In this document: one piece after another, positions 8,913 through 17,513 of the stretch | Layout of the letters: each line of letters starts with the position of its first letter | Position numbering within the stretch: the stretch's first letter is position 1 | Source of the DNA: Pseudomonadota bacterium | GTDB lineage: Bacteria; Pseudomonadota; Alphaproteobacteria; Rhodospirillales; Magnetospirillaceae | DNA length: 41,637 nt | NCBI GenBank assembly: GCA_021782815.1 | Contig: JAJXUO010000024.1 | Coordinates: 1-41,637, forward strand | Direction of reading: 5' to 3' | Program-made: the position numbers and the translations under genes | Notes under the pieces: generated by a model | What the model was told of the DNA's origin: nothing | The model's input: only the letters and a program-made list of their open reading frames with translations | Database searches by the model: none

Positions 8913-10175
8913 TTACAACCAAAAGCGTTCGATGCCGAGGCCGTCCATGTCGATATCGGTGGGGCGGCCGGACAGGATATCGGCCAGCAGACGGCCGGAC
9001 CCGCAGGCCATGGTCCAGCCCAGGGTGCCGTGGCCGGTGTTGAGATAAAGGCCCGGCACCTTGGTGGCGCCCAGGATCGGCACCGAATCCGGGGTGACTG
9101 GGCGCAGGCCGCACCATAGCTCCGCCTGACTGTAATCTCCGGCGCCGGGAAACAGCCCCTCCGCCAGTTGGGCCACCAGCCGGGCGCGGCGCGGGTCCAT
9201 CTCGGTGTTCCAGCCCGCCAGTTCGGCGGTGCCGGCGCAGCGCAACCGCTCGCCCAGGCGGCTGTAGACCATTTTATGCTCGTCGTCGGTGATGCTGACG
9301 CTGGGGGCGGCGGCGGCATCGGTGACCGCCAGGGTGGCGGAATAGCCCTTGGCCGGATAGATGGGCAGGCGCACATCCACCTGGCGCGACAGCCGGCCGC
9401 TCCAGCTGCCGCCGGCCAGCACTACGGCGTCGGCGTGCAGGCGGCCCTTGCTGGTGGCCACCGAGGCCAGGCGCCCGCCGTTCAATTCCAGGGCCTGGAT
9501 CCAGGTGTCGAAATGAAAGATCACGCCCTTTTCGGCGCAGCGTTCGGCCAGACGGCGGGTGAAAAGGTGGGCATCGCCGGATTCGTCGCCGGGGGTGAGG
9601 ATGGCGCCCGCCAGATCCTTGTGCGCGGCGGCCAGGGCCGGTTCCACCGCCACCGCCTCGTCGGGGGTTTTCACCTCGCGGGGCAGGCCCAGCCGGCTCA
9701 TCAGCGCGGCGGCCTTCTCGGCCTGCGCGAACTCGGCGCCATCGCGGTAGATATGCAGGATGCCCTTGGTCTGCTGATCATAGGCGATGCCGGTGGCGGC
9801 GCGCAGCGCCTGCAGGCAGCCGCGCGAATAAAGCGCCAGACGCAAGGTGCGGTCGGTATTGACGGCGGCGCGGCGGGCGGTGCAGTTCAGCAGGAAACGC
9901 GCCCCCCAGGCCCACAGGGCGGGATCGAGGCGGCGCCAGCGGAACAGCAGGGGGGCGTCGTCGCGGCCCAGCCATTTCAGCGCCTTGGCCGGCGTGGCGG
10001 GATTGGCCCAGGGTTCGGCATGGCAGGGCGAGATCTGGCCGCCATTGGCGTAGCTGGTTTCCAGGCCGGGGCCGGGTTGACGGTCCACCACCTCCACCTC
10101 GTGCCCGGCCTCCGCCAGATACCATGCGGTGGTGGTGCCGATGACGCCCGAGCCCAGAACCAGAACTTTCACCAT
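8913..10175 (-). CDS. dadA: D-amino-acid dehydrogenase (FAD), small-subunit type
   Basis: 420 residues. The N-terminus MVKVLVLGSGVIGTTTAWYL contains the GxGxxG dinucleotide-binding motif at residues 8-13. It is followed by VVDRQPGPGLETSYANGGQISPCHAEPWANP, the signature start of DadA. Near the C-terminus WCGLRPVTPDSVPILG and YLNTGHGTLGWTMACGSG complete the DAO-type FAD fold. The enzyme oxidises D-amino acids such as D-alanine to keto acids and ammonia, feeding electrons to the respiratory chain. The ATG at 10175 is chosen because the fold starts there, although the frame is open 55 codons upstream. It is divergent from the nnr gene; a CTATATAG stretch near 10211 may belong to its promoter. Confidence 0.93.
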   Translation of the reverse strand: MVKVLVLGSGVIGTTTAWYLAEAGHEVEVVDRQPGPGLETSYANGGQISPCHAEPWANPATPAKALKWLGRDDAPLLFRWRRLDPALWAWGARFLLNCTARRAAVNTDRTLRLALYSRGCLQALRAATGIAYDQQTKGILHIYRDGAEFAQAEKAAALMSRLGLPREVKTPDEAVAVEPALAAAHKDLAGAILTPGDESGDAHLFTRRLAERCAEKGVIFHFDTWIQALELNGGRLASVATSKGRLHADAVVLAGGSWSGRLSRQVDVRLPIYPAKGYSATLAVTDAAAAPSVSITDDEHKMVYSRLGERLRCAGTAELAGWNTEMDPRRARLVAQLAEGLFPGAGDYSQAELWCGLRPVTPDSVPILGATKVPGLYLNTGHGTLGWTMACGSGRLLADILSGRPTDIDMDGLGIERFWL

Positions 10176-10330
10176 CGTCCCCTTTGCGGGAAAAACCTTA
10201 TCGCGCCCCCTATATAGCCCCGCCGCCGCCGCCGCGCCAGACCCGGCATGGCGGATGTGCCGGAAAAGGGGGGTACGGCATCTGTCGCTCTCTGGTAGAA
10301 TAAGCCGTTGTAATGATTGGGAGAGCCGCC

Positions 10331-11788
10331 TTGACCCCATTGTTCACCACCGGGCAGATGGCCGAGGCCGACCGGCTGTGCGCGGCGCGCGGCCTCGGCG
10401 TGGATCGGCTGATGGAGGCGGCGGGCTGGCAGGTGGCGCGTCTGGCGCGCCGTCATTTCCGCCCGCGCCGGGTGCTGGTGTTGTGCGGGCCGGGCAACAA
10501 TGGCGGCGACGGCTTCGTGGCCGCCCGGCTGCTGGCCGCCGAGGGCTGGCCGGTGACGCTGGCGCTGCTGGGCGGACGCGAAAGCCTGTCCGGCGCCGCC
10601 GCCCGCATGGCCGCCTTGTGGCGGGGGCCCTGTCTTCCCTGTTCCCCGGCGCTGCTGGCCGGCGGGCCGCTGGTGGTGGATGCCCTGTTCGGCGCCGGTC
10701 TCAACAAGCCGCTGGCGGGCGCGGCCCTGGAGATGGTGGCCGCCCTGGCCGAAAGCGGCCTCGACGTGGTGGCGGTGGACGTGCCCAGCGGGCTCGACGG
10801 CAATAGCGGCCGGCCTTGTCCGCTGGCGGCGCCGGCCCGCCTGACCGTGACCTTCGGCCATGCCAAGCCCGGCCATCTTCTCTGGCCGGGGCGGGAACTG
10901 TGCGGCACCCTGGCGGTGGCCGATATCGGCATTCCCGCCGCCGTTTATGCCGAAACCGCGCCGCGGGCCTGGCGTAACGATCCGGCCCTGTGGGGGGCGC
11001 TGTTGCCCCGGCTGGAGAGCGACGGCCATAAATACCGGCGCGGCCATCTTTTGGTGGCGGGCGGGGCCCGTTTCACCGGCGCCGCCCGTCTGGCCGCCCG
11101 CGCCGGGCGCCGCGCCGGGGCGGGCTTGTGCACCCTGCTGGCGCCGCAGGCGGCGCTGGCGGCCTATGGCGGCGGCGATCCCGGTCTGATGCTGCGCCCC
11201 GACGGCGATTGGCCGGCGCTCCTGGCCGATCCGCGTTGCCCGGCGGCGGTGATCGGCCCCGGTCTGGGGGTGGGGGCGGAGACCCGCGCCCTGGCCCTGG
11301 CCGCCCTGGCGGCGGAGAGGGCGGTGGTGCTGGATGCCGATGCCCTCACCAGTTTCGCCGCCGATCCCGCCGCGCTGTGGCGGGCGGGCGGGCGTATGGT
11401 GCTGACCCCGCACGACGGCGAATATGCCCGGCTGTTCGCCCATACCGGCGATCGTCTGCATCGGGCCCGCGCCGCGGCGGCCGAGAGCGGCGCCGTGGTG
11501 CTGCTGAAAGGCCCCGATACGGTGGTGGCGGCGCCCGATGGCCGTGCCGCCATCACCGCCGATGCGCCGCCCAGTCTGGCCACCGCCGGATCCGGCGATG
11601 TGCTGGCCGGGATCATCGGCGGGCTGCTGGCCCAGGGCATGCCCTGTTTCGAGGCCGCCGCCGCCGGGGCCTGGCTGCATGGCCGGGCGGCGGCGGCCCG
11701 CCCGCCCGAAGGCCTGATCGCCGAGGACGTGGCCGAGGCCGTGCCCACCGCCTTGGCGGCGGCGGTAAAAACCCTATTTAAAAAATAA
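10331..11788 (+). CDS. nnr: Bifunctional NAD(P)H-hydrate epimerase / ADP-dependent NAD(P)H-hydrate dehydratase
   Basis: About 485 residues. The N-terminal half is the YjeF_N epimerase domain with LCGPGNNGGDGFVAARLL near residues 52-70 and the VAVDVPSGLDGNSG block. The C-terminal half is the ribokinase-like dehydratase with KYRRGHLLVAGGA, VIGPGLGVG, LTPHDGEYARL and TAGSGDVLAGIIGGLLAQG. Together they repair hydrated NAD(P)HX. I prefer the TTG at 10331 because GGGAG lies 8 bases upstream and LTPLFTTGQMAEADRL matches the usual N-terminus; an in-frame ATG at 10313 lacks a good ribosome-binding site. The next gene starts 20 bases after the stop. Confidence 0.93.
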   Translation: MTPLFTTGQMAEADRLCAARGLGVDRLMEAAGWQVARLARRHFRPRRVLVLCGPGNNGGDGFVAARLLAAEGWPVTLALLGGRESLSGAAARMAALWRGPCLPCSPALLAGGPLVVDALFGAGLNKPLAGAALEMVAALAESGLDVVAVDVPSGLDGNSGRPCPLAAPARLTVTFGHAKPGHLLWPGRELCGTLAVADIGIPAAVYAETAPRAWRNDPALWGALLPRLESDGHKYRRGHLLVAGGARFTGAARLAARAGRRAGAGLCTLLAPQAALAAYGGGDPGLMLRPDGDWPALLADPRCPAAVIGPGLGVGAETRALALAALAAERAVVLDADALTSFAADPAALWRAGGRMVLTPHDGEYARLFAHTGDRLHRARAAAAESGAVVLLKGPDTVVAAPDGRAAITADAPPSLATAGSGDVLAGIIGGLLAQGMPCFEAAAAGAWLHGRAAAARPPEGLIAEDVAEAVPTALAAAVKTLFKK

Positions 11789-11808
11789 AACAGGAGCGGA
11801 GAGCCCTC

Positions 11809-13224
11809 ATGGAAGAGATCAAACTGGTGTCGTCGCCGCAGCCGCCGGCGGGATTTTTCGACCGCCTGAAGCCGTTGCGCGGCCTGTGGCGCGATATCGC
11901 CGCCTCGCTGGGGGCGGCGCCCAGGAGCATCGCTCCCGAACTGCCGCCCGGTGACGCCGAACTGCTGCGCGCCCAGATGCGGGATTGCCTGCGCGAACGG
12001 GGCGGCGAGGTTTCGGCCCGGGCCCGCGCCGCCGCCCTGGGGCGCTCGTATCTGTCGCTCAACGCCGAGGGGCGCAAACGCTTTCTGCGCATGCTGGCCG
12101 ATGAATTCGGCCCGGTGGCGGCGGCGGTGGATGCCGCCATGGACGCAGTGCGGGCGGCGGCCGATCCCGCCCGGCGTCTGGCGGCGGAGCAGGCTCTGCG
12201 CCAGGCCCTGGAAAGCCCGCGTCTGCGTCTGCTCACCCAGTTCAACGCCCTGCCGGAAGGGGTGAAGTTCCTGGTGGATCTGCGGGCCGAACTGCTGCCG
12301 CTGACCCGGGGCGACGCCGCCCTGGCGGCGCTGGACGCCGATCTCAAGGATCTGCTGGCGGCATGGTTCGATGTGGGGTTCCTGGAGTTGCAGCGCATCA
12401 CCTGGCGCTCGCCGGCCCTGGTGCTGGAAAAGATCATGGCCTATGAGGCGGTGCATGCCATCGAGGGCTGGCGCGATCTCAAGAACCGCCTGGATTCCGA
12501 CCGCCGCCTCTATGCCTTTTTCCATCCGCGCATGCCCGACGAGCCGCTGATCTTCGTGGAGGTGGCCCTGGTCAAGGGCATGGCCGACGATGTGCGGGCC
12601 CTTCTGGACGAGAACGCCCCGGTGGGCGATCCGGCCCAGGCCGACACCGCCATCTTCTATTCCATCAACAACGCCCATAAGGGCCTGGTGGGCATCAGCT
12701 TCGGCAATTTCCTCATCAAGAAGGTGGTGGACAGCCTGTCGCACGAATTCCCCAACCTGAAAACCTTCGCCACCCTGTCGCCCATTCCCGGTTTCCGCGC
12801 CTGGCTGGACGCCCGCCTGGCCGAGGGCGAGGAGCAGGTGCTGACGGCGGCCGAGCGCAAGCTTCTGAGCGTGGGCGGCGGCCTTAAGGCGGCGCTGGAC
12901 GGCCCCTGGCACGAGGACGAGGATCTGGCCGAACGGCTGCGTCCGGCCCTGCAGCGCCTATGCGTGCGTTACCTTACGGAAAAACGGGGCAGCGCCCCCG
13001 GCCGCGCCCTCGATCCGGTGGCGCATTTCCACCTGTCCAACGGCGCCCGCCTGGAGCGTCTGAACTGGATGGGCGACGCCTCGGCCAAGGGCCTGGCCCA
13101 GTCGGCGGGGATGATGATCAACTATCTCTATAAACTGTCGGATATCGAGGCCAATCACGAAAGCTACCGGGGCGATGGCCGCATCGTGCTGTCCTCGGCG
13201 GTGAAGGCCCTGGGCAAGGGCTGA
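11809..13224 (+). CDS. Malonyl-CoA decarboxylase
   Basis: 471 residues, close to the usual bacterial length. An N-terminal helical domain (about residues 1-170) is followed by the acetyltransferase-like catalytic domain. The conserved blocks FLELQRITWRSPA, FYSINNAHKGLVGISFGNFLIK, LKTFATLSPIPGFRAWL (with the expected catalytic Ser) and the later VAHFHLSNGARLERLNW (with the catalytic His) are all present. The enzyme converts malonyl-CoA to acetyl-CoA and CO2, in malonate use or control of fatty-acid metabolism. No matA/matC genes are adjacent; the gene follows nnr by 20 bases and may share its transcript. Confidence 0.94.
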   Translation: MEEIKLVSSPQPPAGFFDRLKPLRGLWRDIAASLGAAPRSIAPELPPGDAELLRAQMRDCLRERGGEVSARARAAALGRSYLSLNAEGRKRFLRMLADEFGPVAAAVDAAMDAVRAAADPARRLAAEQALRQALESPRLRLLTQFNALPEGVKFLVDLRAELLPLTRGDAALAALDADLKDLLAAWFDVGFLELQRITWRSPALVLEKIMAYEAVHAIEGWRDLKNRLDSDRRLYAFFHPRMPDEPLIFVEVALVKGMADDVRALLDENAPVGDPAQADTAIFYSINNAHKGLVGISFGNFLIKKVVDSLSHEFPNLKTFATLSPIPGFRAWLDARLAEGEEQVLTAAERKLLSVGGGLKAALDGPWHEDEDLAERLRPALQRLCVRYLTEKRGSAPGRALDPVAHFHLSNGARLERLNWMGDASAKGLAQSAGMMINYLYKLSDIEANHESYRGDGRIVLSSAVKALGKG

Positions 13225-13225
13225 G

Positions 13226-13273
13226 GTTGGGAGGCGCGGGAGGGCGGGGCGTTTTCGCGCCTGCCCTCCCAAC
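13226..13273. terminator. Stem-loop between convergent genes
   Basis: GTTGGGAGG at 13226-13234 pairs with CCTCCCAAC at 13265-13273, with a further GC-rich inner pairing around a TTTT loop. It sits right after the malonyl-CoA decarboxylase stop and before the convergent chemoreceptor gene, so a bidirectional terminator is likely. No long T-run follows. Confidence 0.5.
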
Positions 13274-13323
13274 GCTCCTCTCCATGCGGCATCCCGGACA
13301 CCCGCCTGTATTATTCTCTGTGA

Positions 13324-14670
13324 TTATTCTCCGTTGCGGATATTGCCGAGGAAGGCGCCGACGCGGCTGTTGAGGCCGTCGGACTGGCGCGACAGTTCGC
13401 TGGAGGCGGCCAGCACCTCGCGGGCGGCCGAGCCGGTTTCGCTGGCGGCGCTGGTCACCAGCGAGATGTTGCGGGTGACCGTGCCGGTGCCTTCGGCGGC
13501 CTCCTGCACGTTGCGGGCGATCTCCTGGGTGGCGGCGCCCTGTTCCTCGACGGCGGCGGCGATGGCCGAGGCGATCTCGCTGATCTGGCCGATGGTCTGG
13601 CCGATGCCTTGAATGGCCGACACGGCGTCGCGGGTGGCCGATTGCACGGCGGTGATCTGGGCGGTGATCTCGTCGGTGGCGCGTCCGGTCTGGTTGGCGA
13701 GGTTCTTCACCTCGCCGGCCACCACGGCGAAGCCCTTGCCGGCCTCGCCGGCGCGGGCCGCCTCGATGGTGGCGTTCAAGGCCAGAAGATTGGTCTGGCT
13801 GGCGATGTCGTTGATCAGCTTCACCACCTCGCCGATCTTGCCGGCGGCCTCGGTCAGGCCCTGCACCATGGTGTTGGTGCGCCTGGCCTCTTCCACGGCG
13901 GCGCCGGCGATCTGGGTGGACTGCACCACCTGGCGGCTGATTTCCTGGATCGAGGCGGTCAGCTCCTCGGTGGCGGCGGCCACGGTTTCCACATTGGCCG
14001 AGGCATGTTCGGCGGCGGTGGCCACGGCGGTGGACTGGCGCAGGGTTTCCTCGGCGGTGCCGGCCATGGTCTTGGCGGTGGTTTCCAGATCGCCGGCGGC
14101 GGCCGACACCACTTTCAGAACACCGGTGACGTCCTTTTCGAAGGCGTCGGCATGGGCGTTCATCAGGGCGGCGGCCTGATGGCGCTTCGAGGTTTCGTCA
14201 TAGACCGAGATGGCCACGTCCATGTCGAGGAACACCGCCTTGTTGATGGCGGAGATGATCTCGGCGGCGCGCTGCGGCTTCTTGCGATAGGCCTCCAGCA
14301 CCAGGGCGACCATGCGGTTCAGGGTGAAGGCGTAGGCGGCGATATACCAGCGCGGCTCCAGCCCCACCCGTTCGTGAATTTCGCCGATCTTGGCCACCTG
14401 GGCGAAGTAAGCGTCGCTGAAATCGCCGCTGAAGACGTTGTCCAGCCAGTGTTTGCGCTGCATGGAGCGGGCATGATCCACCGAGGCGCCGGATCCGGCG
14501 CCGAACAGGCGGGCCACGGCGGGGGTGCGCTGCACATGGGCGTAAAAGGCGTCCAGCACGTCGTCGATGTGCCGGGCCAGGATGTCGCGGAAGTCGCGCA
14601 GGGCGGCACGGGTCGCGTCATCCACCAGCAGGAAAGACAGCCGGCCTTCGCGATCCAGATCCTTCGTCAT
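13324..14670 (-). CDS. Globin-coupled methyl-accepting chemotaxis protein (HemAT-like)
   Basis: 448 residues and no membrane helix, so a soluble transducer. Residues 1-170 form a globin-coupled sensor (protoglobin) domain; the F-helix motif [19 protein letters not shown] places the haem-binding proximal His at residue 99. The rest is a coiled-coil signalling domain with the hairpin tip [16 protein letters not shown] followed by [14 protein letters not shown]. Known HemAT proteins sense oxygen through haem and signal to CheA/CheW. No che genes lie nearby, so this is a stand-alone receptor. The ATG at 14670 has AAGAAAGG upstream; the frame continues upstream without family-like sequence. Confidence 0.93.
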   Translation of the reverse strand: MTKDLDREGRLSFLLVDDATRAALRDFRDILARHIDDVLDAFYAHVQRTPAVARLFGAGSGASVDHARSMQRKHWLDNVFSGDFSDAYFAQVAKIGEIHERVGLEPRWYIAAYAFTLNRMVALVLEAYRKKPQRAAEIISAINKAVFLDMDVAISVYDETSKRHQAAALMNAHADAFEKDVTGVLKVVSAAAGDLETTAKTMAGTAEETLRQSTAVATAAEHASANVETVAAATEELTASIQEISRQVVQSTQIAGAAVEEARRTNTMVQGLTEAAGKIGEVVKLINDIASQTNLLALNATIEAARAGEAGKGFAVVAGEVKNLANQTGRATDEITAQITAVQSATRDAVSAIQGIGQTIGQISEIASAIAAAVEEQGAATQEIARNVQEAAEGTGTVTRNISLVTSAASETGSAAREVLAASSELSRQSDGLNSRVGAFLGNIRNGE

Positions 14671-15031
14671 AATCCAACCTTTCTTCCGGTTAAGGGGGCT
14701 TGGGGGAACCGGACTAAGCAGTCTGTTAATGGCAATGCAAAACGTATAATGCAATATGGAATAATTGCAAAAACTCTCCGGGTATAAATGATTTTGAAAG
14801 GACTTGACGCGGGGATGGGCGGCACGCCGGCGCCCGGCGCCTGAGCGGACATGTGAAAACCCGGGCAGGCGGATTCGCCCGATTGCCCGGGCGCATGCGA
14901 AGAGACTTGCGCGGTGCGACTTTCCTGAATAATGTCCCCGGTTCATGGCCGGGGAGCCGGGCATCCGGACGGGGGTAAAACCTCGGATCCGGGCTGCGCC
15001 AGCCGGGGGTCCGTCGATCTTTCGAGGTCGG
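14671..15031. other. 361-base gap between the chemoreceptor and tRNA-Leu
   Basis: The left part (14700-14810) is AT-rich and holds the putative chemoreceptor promoter. The middle holds a hairpin at 14860-14891: CCCGGGCA pairs with TGCCCGGG, with an inner GGCG-GATT-CGCC stem and no T-run. The right part should contain the tRNA-Leu promoter, but I see no convincing -35/-10 pair. Short open frames here overlap the tRNA and look spurious. Confidence 0.5.
14743..14770 (-). promoter_or_regulatory. Putative sigma-70-like promoter for the globin chemoreceptor
   Basis: On the minus strand TTGCAA (14770-14765), a 16-base spacer and TATACG (14748-14743) lie in an AT-rich patch unlike the surrounding DNA. 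Transcription would start near 14736, about 66 bases before the ATG. Confidence 0.45.
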
Positions 15032-15116
15032 GCGGGTGTGGTGGAATTGGTAGACACACTGGATTTAGGTTCCAGCGGCGCAAGCCTTGGGGGTTCAAGT
15101 CCCTTCACCCGCACCA
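15032..15116 (+). tRNA. tRNA-Leu(UAG)
   Basis: An 85-base class II tRNA with CCA encoded. The acceptor stem GCGGGTG pairs with CACCCGC, and the D-arm GTGGAATTGGTAGACAC is typical of leucine tRNAs. The anticodon stem CTGGA/TCCAG encloses the loop TTTAGGT, giving anticodon UAG. A long variable arm and a GGTTCAAGTCC T-arm follow. It lies 87 bases upstream of tig. Confidence 0.97.
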
Positions 15117-15203
15117 GATCCGGAGTCCCGAGGTTCCGGCAACGGTTTTTTTGAACGCGCATCCCGCGCTTGATGTTGACGATTGCGATTGGCAGAGAAT
15201 TCT

Positions 15204-16598
15204 ATGCAAGTAACTCAGATCAATGCCGACGGCCTGAAGCACGAATTCAAGGTCGTCATCACCGCCGGTCAGTTTGACGAGAAGGTGAAGGACCGCCTGA
15301 CCGAGGTCGGCCAGTCCGTCAAGGTTCCGGGCTTCCGTCCGGGCAAGGTGCCGATGGCCATTCTGCGTCAGAAGTACGGCAAGTCGGTGATGGGCGAGGT
15401 GCTGGAAGGCGCCGTCAACGAGGGCGCCCAGCTGGCCGTCGAGCAGAACAAGCTGCGTCCGGCCCTGCAGCCCAAGGTCGAGATCACCAAGTTCGATGAG
15501 GGCGGGGATCTGGAATTCTCGGTGGCGGTGGAAGTGCTGCCCGAGATCGAGGTGATGGATCTGTCCACCCTGACCCTGGAAAAGATGGTGGCCGAGATCG
15601 ACGAGGCCGAGCTGGAAGAGGCCCTGAAGGGCCTGGCCTCGCGCCGCGAGAAGACCGATGCCGCCCCCGCCGGTCAGGCCGCCGCCTCGGGCGACGTGGT
15701 GGTCATCGACTTCCTGGGCAAGGTGGACGGCGTCGCCTTCGAGGGCGGCAAGGGCGAGGGCTACAGCCTGAAGCTCGGCTCCAACAGCTTCATCCCCGGT
15801 TTCGAGGACCAGCTGGTGGGGGCGAAGGCCGGCGACGAAACCGTGGTGAAGGTGAGCTTCCCCGCCGACTATCACGCCGAAAACCTGGCCGGCAAGGCTT
15901 CGGAATTCGAGGTCAAGGTGCACGAAGTGCGCACCGTGGTTCCGGCCGAGATCGACGATGAGCTGGCCAAGACCGTGGGTCTGGAAAACCTGGCCGCCCT
16001 GAAGGACGCCCTGCGCGAGGAAATCGGCCGGGATTACACCACCATGGCCCGCGCCCACCTGAAGCGCGCCCTGCTGGACCGTCTGGCGGAAAATCACACC
16101 TTCCCCGTGCCCCAGGGCATGGTGGACATGGAATTCGACGCCATCTGGAAGCAGCTGGAGGCCGACAAGGCCGCCGGTCGTCTGGATGAGGCCGACAAGG
16201 ACAAGAGCGACGACGAACTGAAGGCCGAATACCGCGCCATCGCCGAACGCCGCGTGCGTCTGGGCCTTTTGCTGTCGGAAGTGGGTCAGAAGAACAGCGT
16301 GCAGATCACCCAGGAGGATCTGAACCGCGCCGTGCTGAACGAGGCCCGCCGTTTCCCCGGCCAGGAGCATCTGGTGTTCCAGTACTACCAGAAGAACCAG
16401 GACGCCCTGAACAGCCTGCGCGCGGCCATCTTCGAGGAAAAGGTCATCGACTATATCGTCGAGCGGGCCCAGGTCTCGGAGAAGACGGTGAGCCCGGAGG
16501 ATCTGCGCAAGGATCCGGACGCGGCCCCCGACGCCGCCGAGGCCAAGCCGAAGAAGAAGGCGGCCTCGAAGAAAAAAGCCGATAAGGCCGAAGACTAA
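15204..16598 (+). CDS. tig: Trigger factor (ribosome-associated chaperone, peptidyl-prolyl isomerase)
   Basis: 464 residues. The N-terminal ribosome-docking domain carries the signature GFRPGKVPMAIL near residue 45. An FKBP-type isomerase domain lies at about 160-245 (VVVIDFLGKVDGVAFEGG and FIPGFEDQLVGAKAGDE), and a long helical C-terminal chaperone domain ends in a Lys/Ala-rich tail. It binds nascent chains at the ribosome exit tunnel. The ATG at 15204 (MQVTQINADG) fits the family; an in-frame TTG at 15183 is less likely. It heads the tig-clpP-clpX-lon block common in proteobacteria. Confidence 0.97.
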   Translation: MQVTQINADGLKHEFKVVITAGQFDEKVKDRLTEVGQSVKVPGFRPGKVPMAILRQKYGKSVMGEVLEGAVNEGAQLAVEQNKLRPALQPKVEITKFDEGGDLEFSVAVEVLPEIEVMDLSTLTLEKMVAEIDEAELEEALKGLASRREKTDAAPAGQAAASGDVVVIDFLGKVDGVAFEGGKGEGYSLKLGSNSFIPGFEDQLVGAKAGDETVVKVSFPADYHAENLAGKASEFEVKVHEVRTVVPAEIDDELAKTVGLENLAALKDALREEIGRDYTTMARAHLKRALLDRLAENHTFPVPQGMVDMEFDAIWKQLEADKAAGRLDEADKDKSDDELKAEYRAIAERRVRLGLLLSEVGQKNSVQITQEDLNRAVLNEARRFPGQEHLVFQYYQKNQDALNSLRAAIFEEKVIDYIVERAQVSEKTVSPEDLRKDPDAAPDAAEAKPKKKAASKKKADKAED

Positions 16599-16605
16599 GC
16601 CTGGC

Positions 16606-16638
16606 AAACGGGTGGGTCCGCCGGACCCACCCGTTTTT
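16606..16638 (+). terminator. Rho-independent terminator of tig
   Basis: A 14-bp stem (AAACGGGTGGGTCC with its complement), a 3-base GCC loop and a T5 tail, starting 8 bases after the tig stop. This is a strong intrinsic terminator, so clpP is probably transcribed from its own promoter. Confidence 0.92.
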
Positions 16639-16744
16639 CACAAAAAATGCATATCCCGGCTTTCCAGCCGGAAAAAAGCAACTATGTTAGTCAATTGGTT
16701 AAGCACTTTTTATTCGTGCGTTTGCAGGCGAAAAGGATGATCCG

Positions 16745-17383
16745 ATGAGAGAGCGCGATCCGATCGATCTCTACATGAATACCCTGGTCCCCATGGTGGT
16801 CGAGCAGACCAACCGGGGCGAGCGCGCTTACGATATCTATTCCCGCCTCCTGAAGGAACGCATCATTTTCCTGACCGGGCAGGTGGAGGATTACGGCTCC
16901 AGCCTGATCTGCGCCCAGCTGCTGTATCTGGAATCGGAAAATCCCAGCAAGGATATCGCCTTCTACATCAATTCCCCGGGCGGCGTGGTGACCTCGGGCA
17001 TGGCCATCTACGACACCATGCAGTATATCCGCCCCGCCGTTTCCACCGTGTGCATCGGCCAGGCCGCCTCCATGGGCTCGCTGCTGCTGACCGCCGGGGC
17101 GGCGGGCAAGCGTTTCGCCCTGCCCAACGCCCGCGTCATGGTGCATCAGCCTTCGGGCGGGGCGCAGGGCCAGGCCACCGATATCGAGATCCAGGCCCGC
17201 GAGATTTTGTCGATGCGCGCCCGCCTGAACGGGCTCTACGTGCAGCATACCGGCCAGCCGCTGGATGTGATCGAGCGCACCATGGAGCGCGACAAGTTCA
17301 TGACCGCCGAGGAGGCCAGGGAGTTCGGCCTGATCGACGAGGTGGTGACCAGCCGTCCGGCGCCGGCCGGCGAGGGCGAGTAA
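16745..17383 (+). CDS. clpP: ATP-dependent Clp protease proteolytic subunit
   Basis: 212 residues. The catalytic Ser is at residue 109 in [11 protein letters not shown] and the His at residue 134 in [11 protein letters not shown]; the C-terminal EFGLIDEVV is standard. The N-terminus [23 protein letters not shown] matches ClpP well. The 14-mer protease works with ClpX, encoded next, and with ClpA. A terminator-like stem at 17389-17431 and a putative promoter at 17448-17477 suggest clpX is at least partly separately controlled. Confidence 0.97.
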   Translation: MRERDPIDLYMNTLVPMVVEQTNRGERAYDIYSRLLKERIIFLTGQVEDYGSSLICAQLLYLESENPSKDIAFYINSPGGVVTSGMAIYDTMQYIRPAVSTVCIGQAASMGSLLLTAGAAGKRFALPNARVMVHQPSGGAQGQATDIEIQAREILSMRARLNGLYVQHTGQPLDVIERTMERDKFMTAEEAREFGLIDEVVTSRPAPAGEGE

Positions 17384-17388
17384 TTTTT

Positions 17389-17431
17389 CCGGACCTTAAA
17401 GGCGTGGCCCGAGCCGCGCCTTAAGGTCCGG
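17389..17431 (+). terminator. Stem-loop after clpP
   Basis: CCGGACCTTAAAGGCG pairs with CGCCTTAAGGTCCGG with one bulged base and a loop of about 12 bases. TTTT occurs 8-11 bases after the stem, so this is a likely but imperfect intrinsic terminator that may allow read-through to clpX. Confidence 0.65.
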
Positions 17432-17447
17432 CCTGCAGTTTTAGCCG

Positions 17448-17487
17448 TTGTATGACGGCAATTATCGGGTCTAACATAGCCCGATAA
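17448..17487 (+). promoter_or_regulatory. Putative clpX promoter with an overlapping inverted repeat
   Basis: TTGTAT (17448-17453), an 18-base spacer and TAACAT (17472-17477) resemble a sigma-70 promoter. A perfect 8-bp inverted repeat, TTATCGGG (17462-17469) and CCCGATAA (17480-17487), straddles the -10 element and could be an operator or a 5' stem-loop. The first codon of clpX is 27 bases beyond the repeat. Confidence 0.4.
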
Positions 17488-17513
17488 CGGCCATCCTACC
17501 CTATGGAGACCCG

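Noticed and set aside
14932-15213. Short open frames overlapping tRNA-Leu
   Set aside because: They cross the tRNA and its leader and have no good ribosome-binding site; spurious.
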